Assembly: GCA_030549495.1 (NCBI GenBank)
Contig: JAUIRK010000046.1
Coordinates: 434,001 to 498,000 of the forward strand
Reading direction: 5' to 3'
Length of the DNA stretch: 64,000 bases
From: Nectonema munidae
Lineage: Eukaryota; Nematomorpha; Nectonematoida; Nectonematidae
How positions within the stretch are numbered: position 1 is the stretch's first letter; the number at the start of each line of letters is the position of its first letter. Of the stretch, positions 20,218 to 32,000 are shown piece by piece. The translations under genes were made by a program, and so were the position numbers. The notes under the pieces are model-generated. The model saw nothing but the letters and a program-made list of their open reading frames with translations, made no database searches and had not been told where the DNA came from.

Positions 20218-20559
20218 ACCATGATTATAAAAGCCTGTAATTCGCGAGATTAATTTCACTTGGTTGCATGACTCAAAAAAAGGCTTTTCTTGACACAAAT
20301 AGCTAATCCTATTTTTTAAAAGTAAAAATTTTGACAACTCATCTATTTAGATGCTACAAGATTTTAACTTGAGAGTTGAGGATAGTGATTGGCACCTCTT
20401 AAATTTAAAACAAACTGTCACATCGTCGTTATCTCAAGCAAAAAGATTGTCCTTTTGACATCCTTAGTATTTACGGTATTTAAAAGTGCGATTAATTGTA
20501 GAATTCCAACCTTACGCTGTATTTGAGGGAGGAACGGTTTCGTTTAGTTGAAATTCTAC

Positions 20560-20970
20560 AATTGATATGATGTTATTAAACTCGAAGCACTTGGGTAATT
20601 CTGTAAGCCGGCCAAGTTCACGACTTCATACCTTGAAAGCGACAGGGCGTAGATGCTATCTTCGCTTACTGTGAGTGAAGCGCAAACAACTCATAAACAG
20701 TGAAGGCAATAAGCACAGAGTGCTTTTGTTGGCTTAGGGGCGGAGAAGCTTGTTCAGAGAAAGTTTGCAAATGTGTAAAGACATCGCTTTACTTATCCAT
20801 GGTTCAAGGGTAAGTTGTGAACAAAGCTCTCAAGAGTGAGTGTAATGAAATGATAATCGAATTAACTGAGCAAATGCCCATTTCTAACACTTTGTCTGCC
20901 ATGAAAGCATCCATTGATTCCTTTTAGCACAGGGCGTATGGTCGGTGTCTTTTATGTATAAGCGTGCTTT
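20560..20970. promoter_or_regulatory. GC-richer island downstream of Delta, candidate regulatory element
   Basis: The composition rises above the AT-rich background for about 400 bases. It contains ACAAAG (20821-20826), a Sox/TCF-type word, and AGCCGGCC at 20605. No convincing open frame with gene content runs through it. The regulatory call is inference from composition and position about 4 kb beyond the Delta stop codon. Confidence 0.22.
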
Positions 20971-21244
20971 CTTCAGACTTACACGGCATGAATGTATGAA
21001 AAATAATGTATAATAGGCTGGCTTCTTTGGCTTAAATCAAAGTAATAGGAGCTTTCTTGAAAATACAAACACAACTTTTGGTGTTTTGAATAAACAAAGA
21101 CCAACGTTTAGTACTTTGGTTTGGGTTTATGAGTAGAGAAGAAGTAGAAATTTCTTTGCTAATGCTGTAAGATTTGTTTTCATGCTGTAAGAGGAGTAAA
21201 TAAATTTTAAACATTGAATTACTTCGTGATCACAAAACAATGTC

Positions 21245-21384
21245 GGGAAAACACAGTCTCAGAAAATTCATAATGGAAAATTCGGACTCAGAAAACTGAG
21301 TCTAAGAGTTCTGAATGGAAAATTCGGTTTCAAAACTGAGAGTACAAATTTTATGAGAACGAATATTCTGAGACGGAGTTTTCC
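21245..21384. mobile_element. small inverted-repeat element, about 140 bp
   Basis: GGGAAAACACAGTCTCAGAA at the left is mirrored by TTCTGAGACGGAGTTTTCC at the right, about 16 of 19 paired positions agreeing. Inside are several CTCAGAAAACTGAG-like palindromes and a twice-repeated GGAAAATTCGG. No clear target duplication was found. A related GAGTTTTCTGAGAACG at 21550 suggests a second fragment. Confidence 0.42.
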
Positions 21385-22439
21385 TATTTATAGGTAAATT
21401 CTTTAATATTTTTCTATATTTAATTAACTCTTAATTATCTTTAGGCGAGCTACATTTGCTTTCTGAAGTTCTTTTAGAGGACATCGCTATTTTTCCCCAA
21501 TTCCAGACTTTAATATTCAATGTGAATTTGAAATCAATTATTCCAAAACCGAGTTTTCTGAGAACGAGTTTAGCAGCGAATTATAAAAATTGACATGAAA
21601 ATCACTTGTCACTGCAATACTTTATTCTTCGGTAGTCAGGGATAAAATTAAAATTGTTTTTTTGGATGGGTAAACAGAATTTTTTTAATATGTTTAATGA
21701 ATTTCTTTTGGTATAAAATGACATATGTTCCACAGAATGTCATAGTTATGAATAAATTGCATGATTACATAATCTAAAGACGTCTTCTTACTGTGAAAAA
21801 TGGCGTAAGCATCCAATCTCATGGAGGGACTTGCATGAAGGTGAGCTCACCAAATTTGCTCAACTTTTCATATTTATCTATATGTTACCAAAATCTGATG
21901 GAATTTTTTATAAATTGAAATATAAGACAACGAATATCAAAAAACGAATGCTAATATTCCTACTATAAAATGACGAAAATGACAATAAATAAGCGATAAG
22001 GATTGATATAAGAAACATCACTAAACTCTTTTTATTGGAAAGTGAAAAAAATGATTACTATAGGTTCCAATTAAAAGTTCTACTTGTAGTATTGCAAATT
22101 TCTTAGAAGTTTGTAAACTTAGGTGATGTCTTGGGTTAAATTTAGCCAAAAATTCACTTTGCAAATAATAATTACTCATGGATGCCATTAATTTTATTCA
22201 AGAAGAAATAGTTATACATAAAAATTTGCTCTAACATTATGTTTACCTTGGCTTCTATTTATTTTTAATGTTATTGATTGATTAAAATTAAGTTGGTTGC
22301 TGAAACTCGAGTAGAAGTTAAGTGTAATGATCCTAGTATGCTTTTAATTGACTTTTATTTTTTCAAACATTAAATGTCACTCAGCTAGTTTCTCTCACTT
22401 TATTTGTTAAAAATTTAACCAATGAACAGAGGAAAAAGA

Positions 22440-22860
22440 CATACAAAATTTCAGTAGCATTCAGGTCAATCCACAGTGTGAATTGTTCATGAATCAGTTT
22501 CCTAGAACAAGAAGAGTTTATCAACAACCCAATTCAGTGTTCAACTCGAGGAGGGTCCTCGAAAAAGTGGGGTGTCAGCATTTCTGCATTTTTATGATTC
22601 AACTCAAGGCAGCAGAGATCAATCTGCATGTCACGCATTCGACAATCATGAAGCATTTGAGAGAGCGTGCTTCTCCATGAGTGATGTAGAGCGAGAGCTC
22701 TTACTCTCCCTCCCTCCCTCCCTCCCTCCCTCTCACCTGCTAGCCCCTGGCAATTCACAAATTTATTCATCACTATCATTAAAATTTGCTTCTGCCTTTT
22801 GAGCCATTCTTATTTCATCACTCAGGCATTTCAATCGCTTACAACGCACCCACCAATCCA
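22440..22860. promoter_or_regulatory. GC-richer island 2 kb downstream of Delta
   Basis: Composition stands out from the surroundings. It includes the palindrome GAAGCATTTGAGAGAGCGTGCTTC near 22651 in interrupted form and a (TCCC)6 tract. Short open frames on both strands (65-81 residues) overlap each other and show no domain, so coding is not supported. A regulatory or untranslated role is inferred only. Confidence 0.22.
22707..22730 (+). repeat. (TCCC)6 microsatellite
   Basis: Six perfect TCCC units within a pyrimidine-rich stretch. Confidence 0.9.
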
Positions 22861-22886
22861 TATTATGCCACCACCCAGGTATTTGA

Positions 22887-22902
22887 ACACACACACACAC
22901 AC
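22887..22902 (+). repeat. (AC)8 microsatellite
   Basis: Eight perfect AC units. Confidence 0.85.
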
Positions 22903-22989
22903 ATTGCACTTTCTATACAATGACTGTGTTTGTAATATATATTATTTGTTTTATGAAATCTACGATTTACTACTACTCTGTCTTCGCTA

Positions 22990-24700
22990 AAACAAGCTCT
23001 TGATAGAGTTGAAGGTTTAATGCAACCATTAGGTGTATGAACAACTCAATGTGTTAAGATGAAGAGAAGAATCGCCCATAACAATCATTTTTAACTATGG
23101 GCCCATTTTGGGATGTGGAAAAAATCATTTCGGCCGCATTCAAATATCTCATCAATATACTTATATTTGAATATATTTTCACATCGATTACAAAAAATTA
23201 GAGTAATAAAATCTTCGGCTTTAATGTAAAAACGGTTGAAGAACCAAGACTAATTTCGTCAACAACCAAAACGAAGTTTTATTGAAAACTAAATACATTT
23301 CGTCTGCAACTTAGTTAGTCTGGTTTTGGTTGTGGTTGAAATCTTCTGTACACATATGCAGAATCGTAAGTAGATGTTCGCCAGCCGTTCCTTTTGAAAT
23401 TTGAATCTCAAAATACAGAGAGTTCTCTTTATTTATCAAGATACAACGGTTATAATTTTAAAAATGGTCTTGAAAACAACATTTGTTCCGTTTCAAATCT
23501 ATTTGTGACGAGAAGTAGCAGCTTTAAAATGAACATATCATTTTGTGAGCACTCGTTTTTCACTATGAAAAGAATAATAAGTCCTTACTGGTCATCAATG
23601 CTTCATGGAAGAGAAGAAAACCTCATAATTATAATGTACATGAACGAAAAACATGAAATATTGAGGAAGAAATTTTGAAAGTTTTTTCTAAACCCAAGTC
23701 AAATATTTCAAATGATTTGACGCTTCTTTTTCTTCCAATTAATATTCACTGTGATAAACTCCATAAACTACCTACTTATAGAAAATTCTGAATGCGCGAA
23801 TATGTTTCACGAAAAGCGTATCTTATATATATGCTACATTCTTAGCCAAAAAAACGCGGTACATTTTGAGTCTAATTTCATGCATTTTGCGTAAATTAGC
23901 CCAATATATCTTCTCTTGTAGATAAAGGCATCTTCTAATATCAAACCCAGAATGTGAATTCGAAAGGCTATACTAAGAAAAAATCCGAAATTGAGTGATT
24001 GATTTTTATGCCTTAATAATATATACTTTTTTAACGACTAAATTAAATGAGGATATAAATTTAACAATTTTCACTGCTAAGTATCAGGATCCAAAAGAAC
24101 CCCTTTAGTTCCAATGATCCCAAAATCAACAGCAGACGATTCAAAACAATAAAAATTCAAAAAATTTATCTTTTTTGCCTGGTACATAACAAATTTAATC
24201 ATACGGGAAAATTGAATTTTTACGCGAAATATTCTAAAATGGCTTAAAATATTTATTAATTAACTTATATTTGAAATTACGGCATTCAAAATTTCCAAAA
24301 TATTTTGAGTTTAATGGTACAATTAAGATTTTTTTTTGGTGAATTTATTTAAATCAAATTTTTGAATGATCTCTATAGTGTTCAAATTAGTAAATGTTAA
24401 AATTTATTTTTTGTGTAAAAAATAGGATTTTATTCCAAAATACAAAAATATACAATAAAATTATTAATTTATAAAGAAAAAGCTTGATTGGAAAAATACA
24501 AAACCATGAATAAAAAAGGCATGAAGTTGGACAGGCTGCAGAATTCTTGAGAAAAGGGAGCTTTCTTTGATTCCAATAATAAAAGTTGTTGGGTTCTGTG
24601 GACATTTTGCTTTGAATTTTAAGAGTGCTTCGTCTTTAACGAGTTACTTGAAGAGATTTGAGTTTGCCAAAGGGAAGGGGCATTAAAAAAAAGTTTTGTA
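22990..24700. other. intergenic, no gene seen
   Basis: AT-rich DNA between the downstream island and the Delta 3' end. A 94-residue open frame at 23394-23678 (+) has no recognisable domain and no supporting context. No repeats with readable ends were found. Confidence 0.35.
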
Positions 24701-24724
24701 TGACTAGTTCTCTCAAAAACTTGA

Positions 24725-24730
24725 TTTATT
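24725..24730 (-). terminator. Dl: candidate poly(A) signal of Delta
   Basis: AATAAA on the minus strand, 240 bases after the stop codon. It would give a short 3' untranslated region. A further AATAAA lies near 24430, so a longer form is possible. Confidence 0.45.
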
Positions 24731-24969
24731 GGCAAATTTGATAAAAAAAAAAGACTTGTTAAATACACTTTGCGAATATACGATAAAAATACTCTTCAAA
24801 AATAAAAAACAATAAAGGGAGTGAGTTATTGCAATTTGATTGGGTGGCGGGTTTGAAGAAGAAATAATATACTGGGTGCTTTTCGACAGCGCCATCATTC
24901 TACTGGCTGAAGGAAGATTGTGTTCCCATCCTGCATTTAAATATTAGCTGAAGAGTCATAACGCTGTTC

Positions 24970-26078
24970 CTAAATGATTGAAGTGAATTTGGGCTTATCA
25001 TTTCGATTTGACTCAGAAGACGATATGAGCTTTTCTTTTCGAATTTTGTTCAAACTTTTGCAATTTTCTTCAGAATTTATGAGCAAGTTAGCGCTTAAAT
25101 TTTTATCCACAATGAAATCGCCTTTACATCCGTACATGCTTAAACAATTTTTGTTCAACTGCTTTGGATCAATGTATAGAGCTTCATAATCAAAAGTTTG
25201 CACGTCAGAAAGGAAAACTCCTTTTTCATTTACCGGCTTCAAAAGTTGGTGCAGCTTTTGATCTTCACCGTGATCATCATCAGCCTGCGTCTTCTTTGAG
25301 GAGTGAATGGAGGATTTATTTGTGGGGAAGTAGTTGTTTAAGTTGGCGTAGTTTTCGGGGAGATGGGGCGCCTCACTTCGCACGAAGCTAGCAATTGTGT
25401 TGTTGTTGATTTCGTGGTTGAGTTTGTTTTGGATTTCGTTCTCCTTCACCTCCTCACTCTTCATCCTTTTCTTGTAGAGAAAGCAGAAGAAGGCTGAGCC
25501 CGCGATCAGAATGAGTATGACGATACTGAGGCAGATGGCGAGTGCAAGCTCTGTTACAGGCACACTATAAATTTTCTTGTTTCTATCGGCATGACTTCGC
25601 ACAAACAACTTTCCAGAGGGCTTGTACACATGGTCGGAAGAGGGAGTGAACGACTTTTCGCAATTCGTTCCGAAGAAACCCACCTTGCAGTGGCACTTGT
25701 ATCCATCGCTCAAGTCTTGACATGTAGCGCCGTTGAAGCATGGCAGAGAATCACACTCATCGCGGTTTGTGTCACAGGTTTTGCCGATCAAACCAGGTGG
25801 ACAGATGCACTCATAGGTATTGTATCGATCAACACACGTCGCTCCATTCGAACAAGGATTGTGGGCGCACTGCGGAATGTGAATTTGGCAAAGAGAACCG
25901 GAAAAACTTAGGCGACACTTGCAAGTGAAGCCTTGCAGTGTGTTAGAACAGGATCCTCCATTGAGACAAGGATTGAGTGCACAGCCATCAACCACTTCGG
26001 AGCAATCGTCTCCTCCATACCCATCAGCGCACTCACACGAATAGTTTAAGCCGTCATCACTCGAAATGCATCTTCCTT
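24970..26078 (-). CDS. Dl: Delta coding exon 6, EGF 6-9, membrane span, cytoplasmic tail
   Basis: It is separated from exon 5 by a 61-base intron (26079-26139) with acceptor TTTATCTTTAG. It begins [20 protein letters not shown], completing EGF 6, then EGF 7-9. The membrane helix is [20 protein letters not shown] and CFLY, followed by KKRMK as stop-transfer. The tail is 167 residues with more than 20 lysines, the usual targets for Mindbomb/Neuralized ubiquitylation. The stop is TAG at 24972-24970. Confidence 0.94.
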
Positions 26079-29000
26079 CTAAAGATAAAAATATTTTAGA
26101 TACAACATTAATTCTTACAGCATTTCAAATATATCTCACTGTTTTGACAAGTTTGCTCGGAACATATGCTCTGCTTCTTCTCGCAGTTGAGACCGGTGAA
26201 GCCACTTTGACAAAAACAGGAATACCCGCCTGACTCCAAATCCACACAACTCCCCGAATTCATGCAAGGAGAGTTCTGGCACGTCAAGTTCGAAAATTCG
26301 CACTGCTCTCCGACAAATCCTGGCAAGCAAATGCAGTTCTTCTGACTTTCTCCATCACCATCATTACACTCTCCGCCATTTAAACAGGGCCGATCTAAGC
26401 AACGATTGATTTTGACTTCGCAATTGGCTCCTTTGTATCCCACCTCACAATTACATGTGTAGCTTCCTTGTCCTGTATTCTGGCAGGACCCATTATTTTT
26501 GCATGGATTGTGATGGGTGCAGTAGTTTAAATCTTCAAAAAAAAATAAAGAAGTTTCGTTGAAATTAGGAAATCGAAATGTATGCGATAAAATATGGAGC
26601 CCTCCAAAAACGTGAAATATGTAGAAAAAAAGACACGAACTAATATATCGAGAATTTTAAAGGGAATTTTGAAAGGAAAAGCGTAAAGATAAAAAATCTA
26701 AATGAACCCTGTGTTTTCTGAAGAAGAAGTTTTCTAATTTAAGCTACAATTTTTGATTAGTAATATTTACATGTAAGGTAAGTTATGGATTGATTTAATT
26801 TTCAAAAAATCTTTACAATACATTATTATTTTATCCGAATTTGGAGAAATTTGGATAATGGATAAAAATTCAAGTAAAAAATACTAAATCAAAAATGAGT
26901 GAGAGATGAGGTTCCCATCACTACAATAATCAATTAAAGTTCATTGCACTTTTTAAAGGACGGACGCTATTTCTTGAATTTTTCAGGCCCAATGTCACAC
27001 CTGTTTTTCATAAAATAAAAAGCGTCTGCTTCAGGTTACACAAAAACTCCTCTTAAAAGATAAGCAGATGATTATTTTTCAAAGACCTGGTCCTTAACAA
27101 CTTTTTGGACCAAAAATTTGAAAAGTAATCGCCTATTTTCTTTTTAAAGGAATTTTTGATGTTTACAGCAGATAATTTTCAATTCTGCACAAATTGGTGT
27201 CACACTGTCCTCAAAAGCCGACGGATAGTTATATATATCAAGCTGCTTAAAGGTGTCTGCCTTTTCTTGAATTTAATCAGTTAAACACATATTTATTTAC
27301 TTTTGAATAGCATTAAAATATAAATATTGAATCTACTACACACTAGAACCGTTGATCTCATTTTTTCAGCTTTGTCTCCTTCTGACATATTGCACGCTTT
27401 TCGCTGGAACAAAAGACTATAAAGGCTCCCTAATAAATAAATGAAAGGTGAATAGGAACAAACCTTGATTGCAGAACAAGCCTCCCCAGCCTTCATCGCA
27501 CTTGCATTGCCACGGCTCCTGACAGCTTCCGTGCAGGCATCCTGGATACCGCATGCACTGATTGCAGTAGACGCCTTGATAGCCCAAGCGACACTTGCAC
27601 TCTCCCGGCTTGTTGCAGTAGCCATGCTTGTCATGGCAGCCTTCCAAGCATATCACTAGCAAATAAATTGAAAGGATCATTTTTAGTATATGCAAAAAAA
27701 TATTTGAACAAATAATAACAGTTTTGAACATCTTGATCAATTCTGAAAGACTCATAAAAGTGCTTGTTTCATTGTGTTTTACAGCGATTTGTATGATGAC
27801 ATTATCATGAAATGGAAAAGAACTCTACACTTTGAGTGATATGCTTTTTTATAACGAAAATAGGAGTTAACTTAGGAGTTAAATGGGGAATGGGTGATGA
27901 TTTTAGAAAATTTGCGCCACATAAAATATTGTTGTCTAAGTGAGCATTTATGCAAGAGGTAAAAATGATTATATTAAAAATATTTTATTTGGTAATATTA
28001 TAGAACTGTGTAAGCCTTATGAAGTATAACGCAAAATTTTGATAAAATGTGAACAAAATAGAATAATATAATGTTGACAAAACCCATTTAATACTGCTAA
28101 GAATAAAATAGACAGGCAAATTGCTATCAGATCAATTGATATTGCGGTTATTTGTTTTAGGTCAATTATGCGGAAACGAGTTAAAAATAATGAGTAGTAA
28201 GAAAAATTACCTTCTGTGCAGTACTGTCCTTTCCAGCCAGGCAAGCACACCTTTTTGCCATCCTTATTGCAAGAGTAGTGGCCAAAGTTGTCGTTTCTTG
28301 GCCGACAAAGGTTGTCGCAGGAGAAGCCAAAGTAGTTTCTGTCGCATTCCACGCGATAGCTGTACCGAATCTTGGTTGAGGGCGTGTGACTCACGTCAAA
28401 CTTCCATCCTTGGCCCGATGAGATGGATCTTTGAACGGCTAGACGCGAAATGAGGACTTTCTGGGAAGCAGGCTGACTCGCTGTTCGATTGTGCCATGCT
28501 TCTATGATCATTGAGAAGGTACCCTTTATTAGAATACAAATTATGGTTATGAAATTACATAAGTTTGAGGAGGTATTTAAAAGATAAAGCGAAAATTAAA
28601 GACATTGTGAGAGTCAAGAATCAACTTTAATGTGCTTCTCTCAGCGTATTAAATCAAAGTTAGCATTCATATAACTAAGATGGTCAAAGGCCTTTTCTGT
28701 TGTTGATATTGACAAGTGTATACTTCCCCTTCACCATTTGATATATATGAACTATTTTAGTTCAGGGATGGGCCAAGGGGAAGAAATGTGAGGGATGAAC
28801 GCCGTTCTACCATTCAAAGGTGAAAAATTTGCACCAGAAAGAAAATACAAGTGATAGTCGTATCTAAGGAGGATCCAGAATGCGACACGACTCCCTCCCC
28901 CCCTCCCCACCACCCTCCATCGAAAAGTTCACTCCTCAATAAAACTAGTTTTGATAGCTAAAAAACTTTATTAGTAATAATAAGAATGAATTAAGTTCAT

Positions 29001-32000
29001 ATATTTTAACTTTATTATTACAGTATTTGTAATCTATTTAAATATGAAGGGAGAAAATTTCTTTTTTTGGCCTATACCCCGAGGCAAAAAGAGCCTACGT
29101 ATTTGAAATAAGTAAAACAATGGAGAGATAAAATAAATATTGTTAGTTAGAGAATTTTATACACATTTTTGAAAGGACCTTTATTTTTACTTCTTAAATT
29201 TTGTACTTAAAATAACATTTTATACGTGGAAACAAACAGACGGAAAAAGGACTTGGTTGACTTTTTAGTAAAATCGACACTTAAATCCATCTTTTAGGTA
29301 CAAGTAAACTCGAATAACGAAAAATTATTTTACAGAAAACTCACTGGGCCAATCATCCTTGTGCATTAACTAATTGTCCATCCATAAAATGTCATAACAC
29401 CATTTTTGAAGTCGATTTAAAAATATTCTTCATCATGATAAAATGGCTAAGATCAAAAAATCTTGATATAAATGAAGGATTCAAGGGGTTTCAACTCAAA
29501 AAGGTAGATTCTGGTAGTTTATACTAAAATTGTATACTTATATACAACGAGACAATATTCTCTTTTGGGCTCTATAATGAAAAAGTTTGATACTCCTAGA
29601 TTTAAGGATGTGCCTGTTAAAAGAGACTGGAGAATAAAACTAACAAAGAACACATTTGGTTTCAGTTTTTATTTGTTAAGTTTGTGAATGAAGCTTTTTT
29701 GCAACTGAAAAATTGTGGATACACTCATGTCTTAAGAAATATTTTTGCCAGCACTCCAAAAACCTGACACGATCCAGGGGAAACGAATTCAAATGAGACG
29801 AAATGAATGCAAAAACAAAATACACTCGAGCATAAGGAACACGATTTTAAAAGTCTTACAGGCCAAGAAAACGTGAATGGGATTGTGTAAGCGTCCATTT
29901 TCTTGATAACATTTCCTCCGATGATATCCGTGGTGAAAGAGCCAAAGGTGCAGTCGTACTGCGAAGATTTGGCATTTGAGGAGAGTGGTAGTGATTTGTG
30001 TTTCATGATGTTTGCTTGGTAGTGCATCAGGCAGACGTGGAAGTAGGTTCGGCACTGGTGCGAGCAGGCGTTGCGATCTTTTCCGAAGCAGCAGTTGCCC
30101 TGCCAGTCAATGCCTTTCACATTTTCAAAAGCATCTATCCGAAGTTGAAATATGCCTGATGCTGTCATCTACAAAAAACACAAATTTTGAAAAGTCATCC
30201 AATATTGTATTCAAATTTAAAAGATTTAAAAATTACTGACTTTACTTAAACTAAAGAAAGGCCTGCAATATACATAAATTTTAAAGCTTAAACAAAAAAT
30301 TATAATAATGGGCGAAAGTTTAATGCGAACATTTTGGAGTTGTTGCAAAAAAATGAACCCTTTTAGCACCAGAATTTTGAAGAATATAAGCATTTGATTT
30401 CTGTTTCAATGGATATTTACATTAAAGCAAGCCTGAATGCCGGTGGCTGATTACTCCTCAAAGCGAAGCAAACGTTTTAGCAGCCCAGACTAGAATTGAA
30501 TCGTTAGTTTGTTAATTAGTTTAATTAAATAAACTTATTACAATTTTTTCCCATATTGTTATTTACAATAATTTATAAAAAAAACTGAGAAAAAAATTAG
30601 TGCAAAGCGTTATATCCAAAAGTTCAGCTGGCGTATTAAATGTTTCTTAGTTATTTTGCTAAATTCAGCCGATTTCTTTCGCAAAATCTAAATGGCCTAG
30701 AACAGATCCAACCAAATCAAATCGCAATGCTGGTCAATTCACTGCTAAATAAAATTCTATCTCTTATTAGTTTGTATACTTTACGCCTAAATAAACGGTC
30801 ATGCCAATCAACACTACCACTGAATTTGCACTTCAAATTCAAAAAATTAACCCATTTACGACCAATGTTCCTATTTTGGAACATAAGTAATTTCATCTTC
30901 GTCTGCTTTTTTCAATGACTTTGAATATAAATCGTCTGCGTTTTTTTTAGATATTGTCTGCTTTGCTTGGTCTTAAATGGGTAAAGGGAATTAATAATTA
31001 TCAGAGAAGATCATCGCTAAAATAAAGATATAGGCCGCATGTTTGACAGCCCTGGTGCACAACAAATCATTGCATATGCCTGCTATTAATTTTGTTCAAG
31101 AGGAATTGGTTTTGTGCACATTTTTTGGCGTTTACTGACGTGGAAGATTTTTTTGATTTAAAAGAGAACTTTCATATCGAGTGCGAGTGCGTGAAGACTT
31201 CAAGCAGCCAGACTACTTCCTATACTTCGTGAGATTGTGGTAGGCTGGAAGAGATTCAGATTTGCCTCACCTGTAACTTGTGAAGTTGGGTGCAGGTGTT
31301 TGCGCTGAAAGTGCTTTCAAAAGAAAACAGGAGTGTGGAAAGGGTTTGCGTGTAATTGTGAATTTTAATTCTGCCAATACTCTTCGACCAAGCAGATAGG
31401 CAGAATTAACCATTGCCTTGCGAATGTTTCATGTACGACACGATGAAGCACCGTGAAGAATATTCGGACATTTTTAAATCGAAACTGGAATTGTAAAGTG
31501 CTGCTAAGATTAATTTTTGATTTTATGGAAATCTTTACAATGATTGCTTCTTTCTTCATTTTCCATTGCGTAATAAGTATATATAGCAATGTGTTTTACA
31601 TATATAGTATTGTATATGTAATAGTCAGGTAAGTAGGGCAGGTGGGGCTGAGCACCCCTAGAATTTATTTTGACCCCTGAAACTTGGTTGTAAAACATGT
31701 ATACACTTTCTTAGTTTTGCGCACTCCCTCAGAGCTTAGAGTCTACGCGACTCGTAATAGTTATTAACATATTATATTTACAGTTAGGGAGAGACTTATC
31801 TATAAATATGGCTTTTTCTCTTTATACGTGAAAAAAGATTTTTCAGCTATTTTTCTAGCTTGCTAAGACCAAATATTTGAACTTATAGAATATTATCTAA
31901 TAGAATCTTAACATTTTTAAAAGACTCAGCATAGATGATTTATGAAAAGAGACAGACATTGTAGAAGAAAAATATACAGTGAGACAGTTGATAAAGATAA

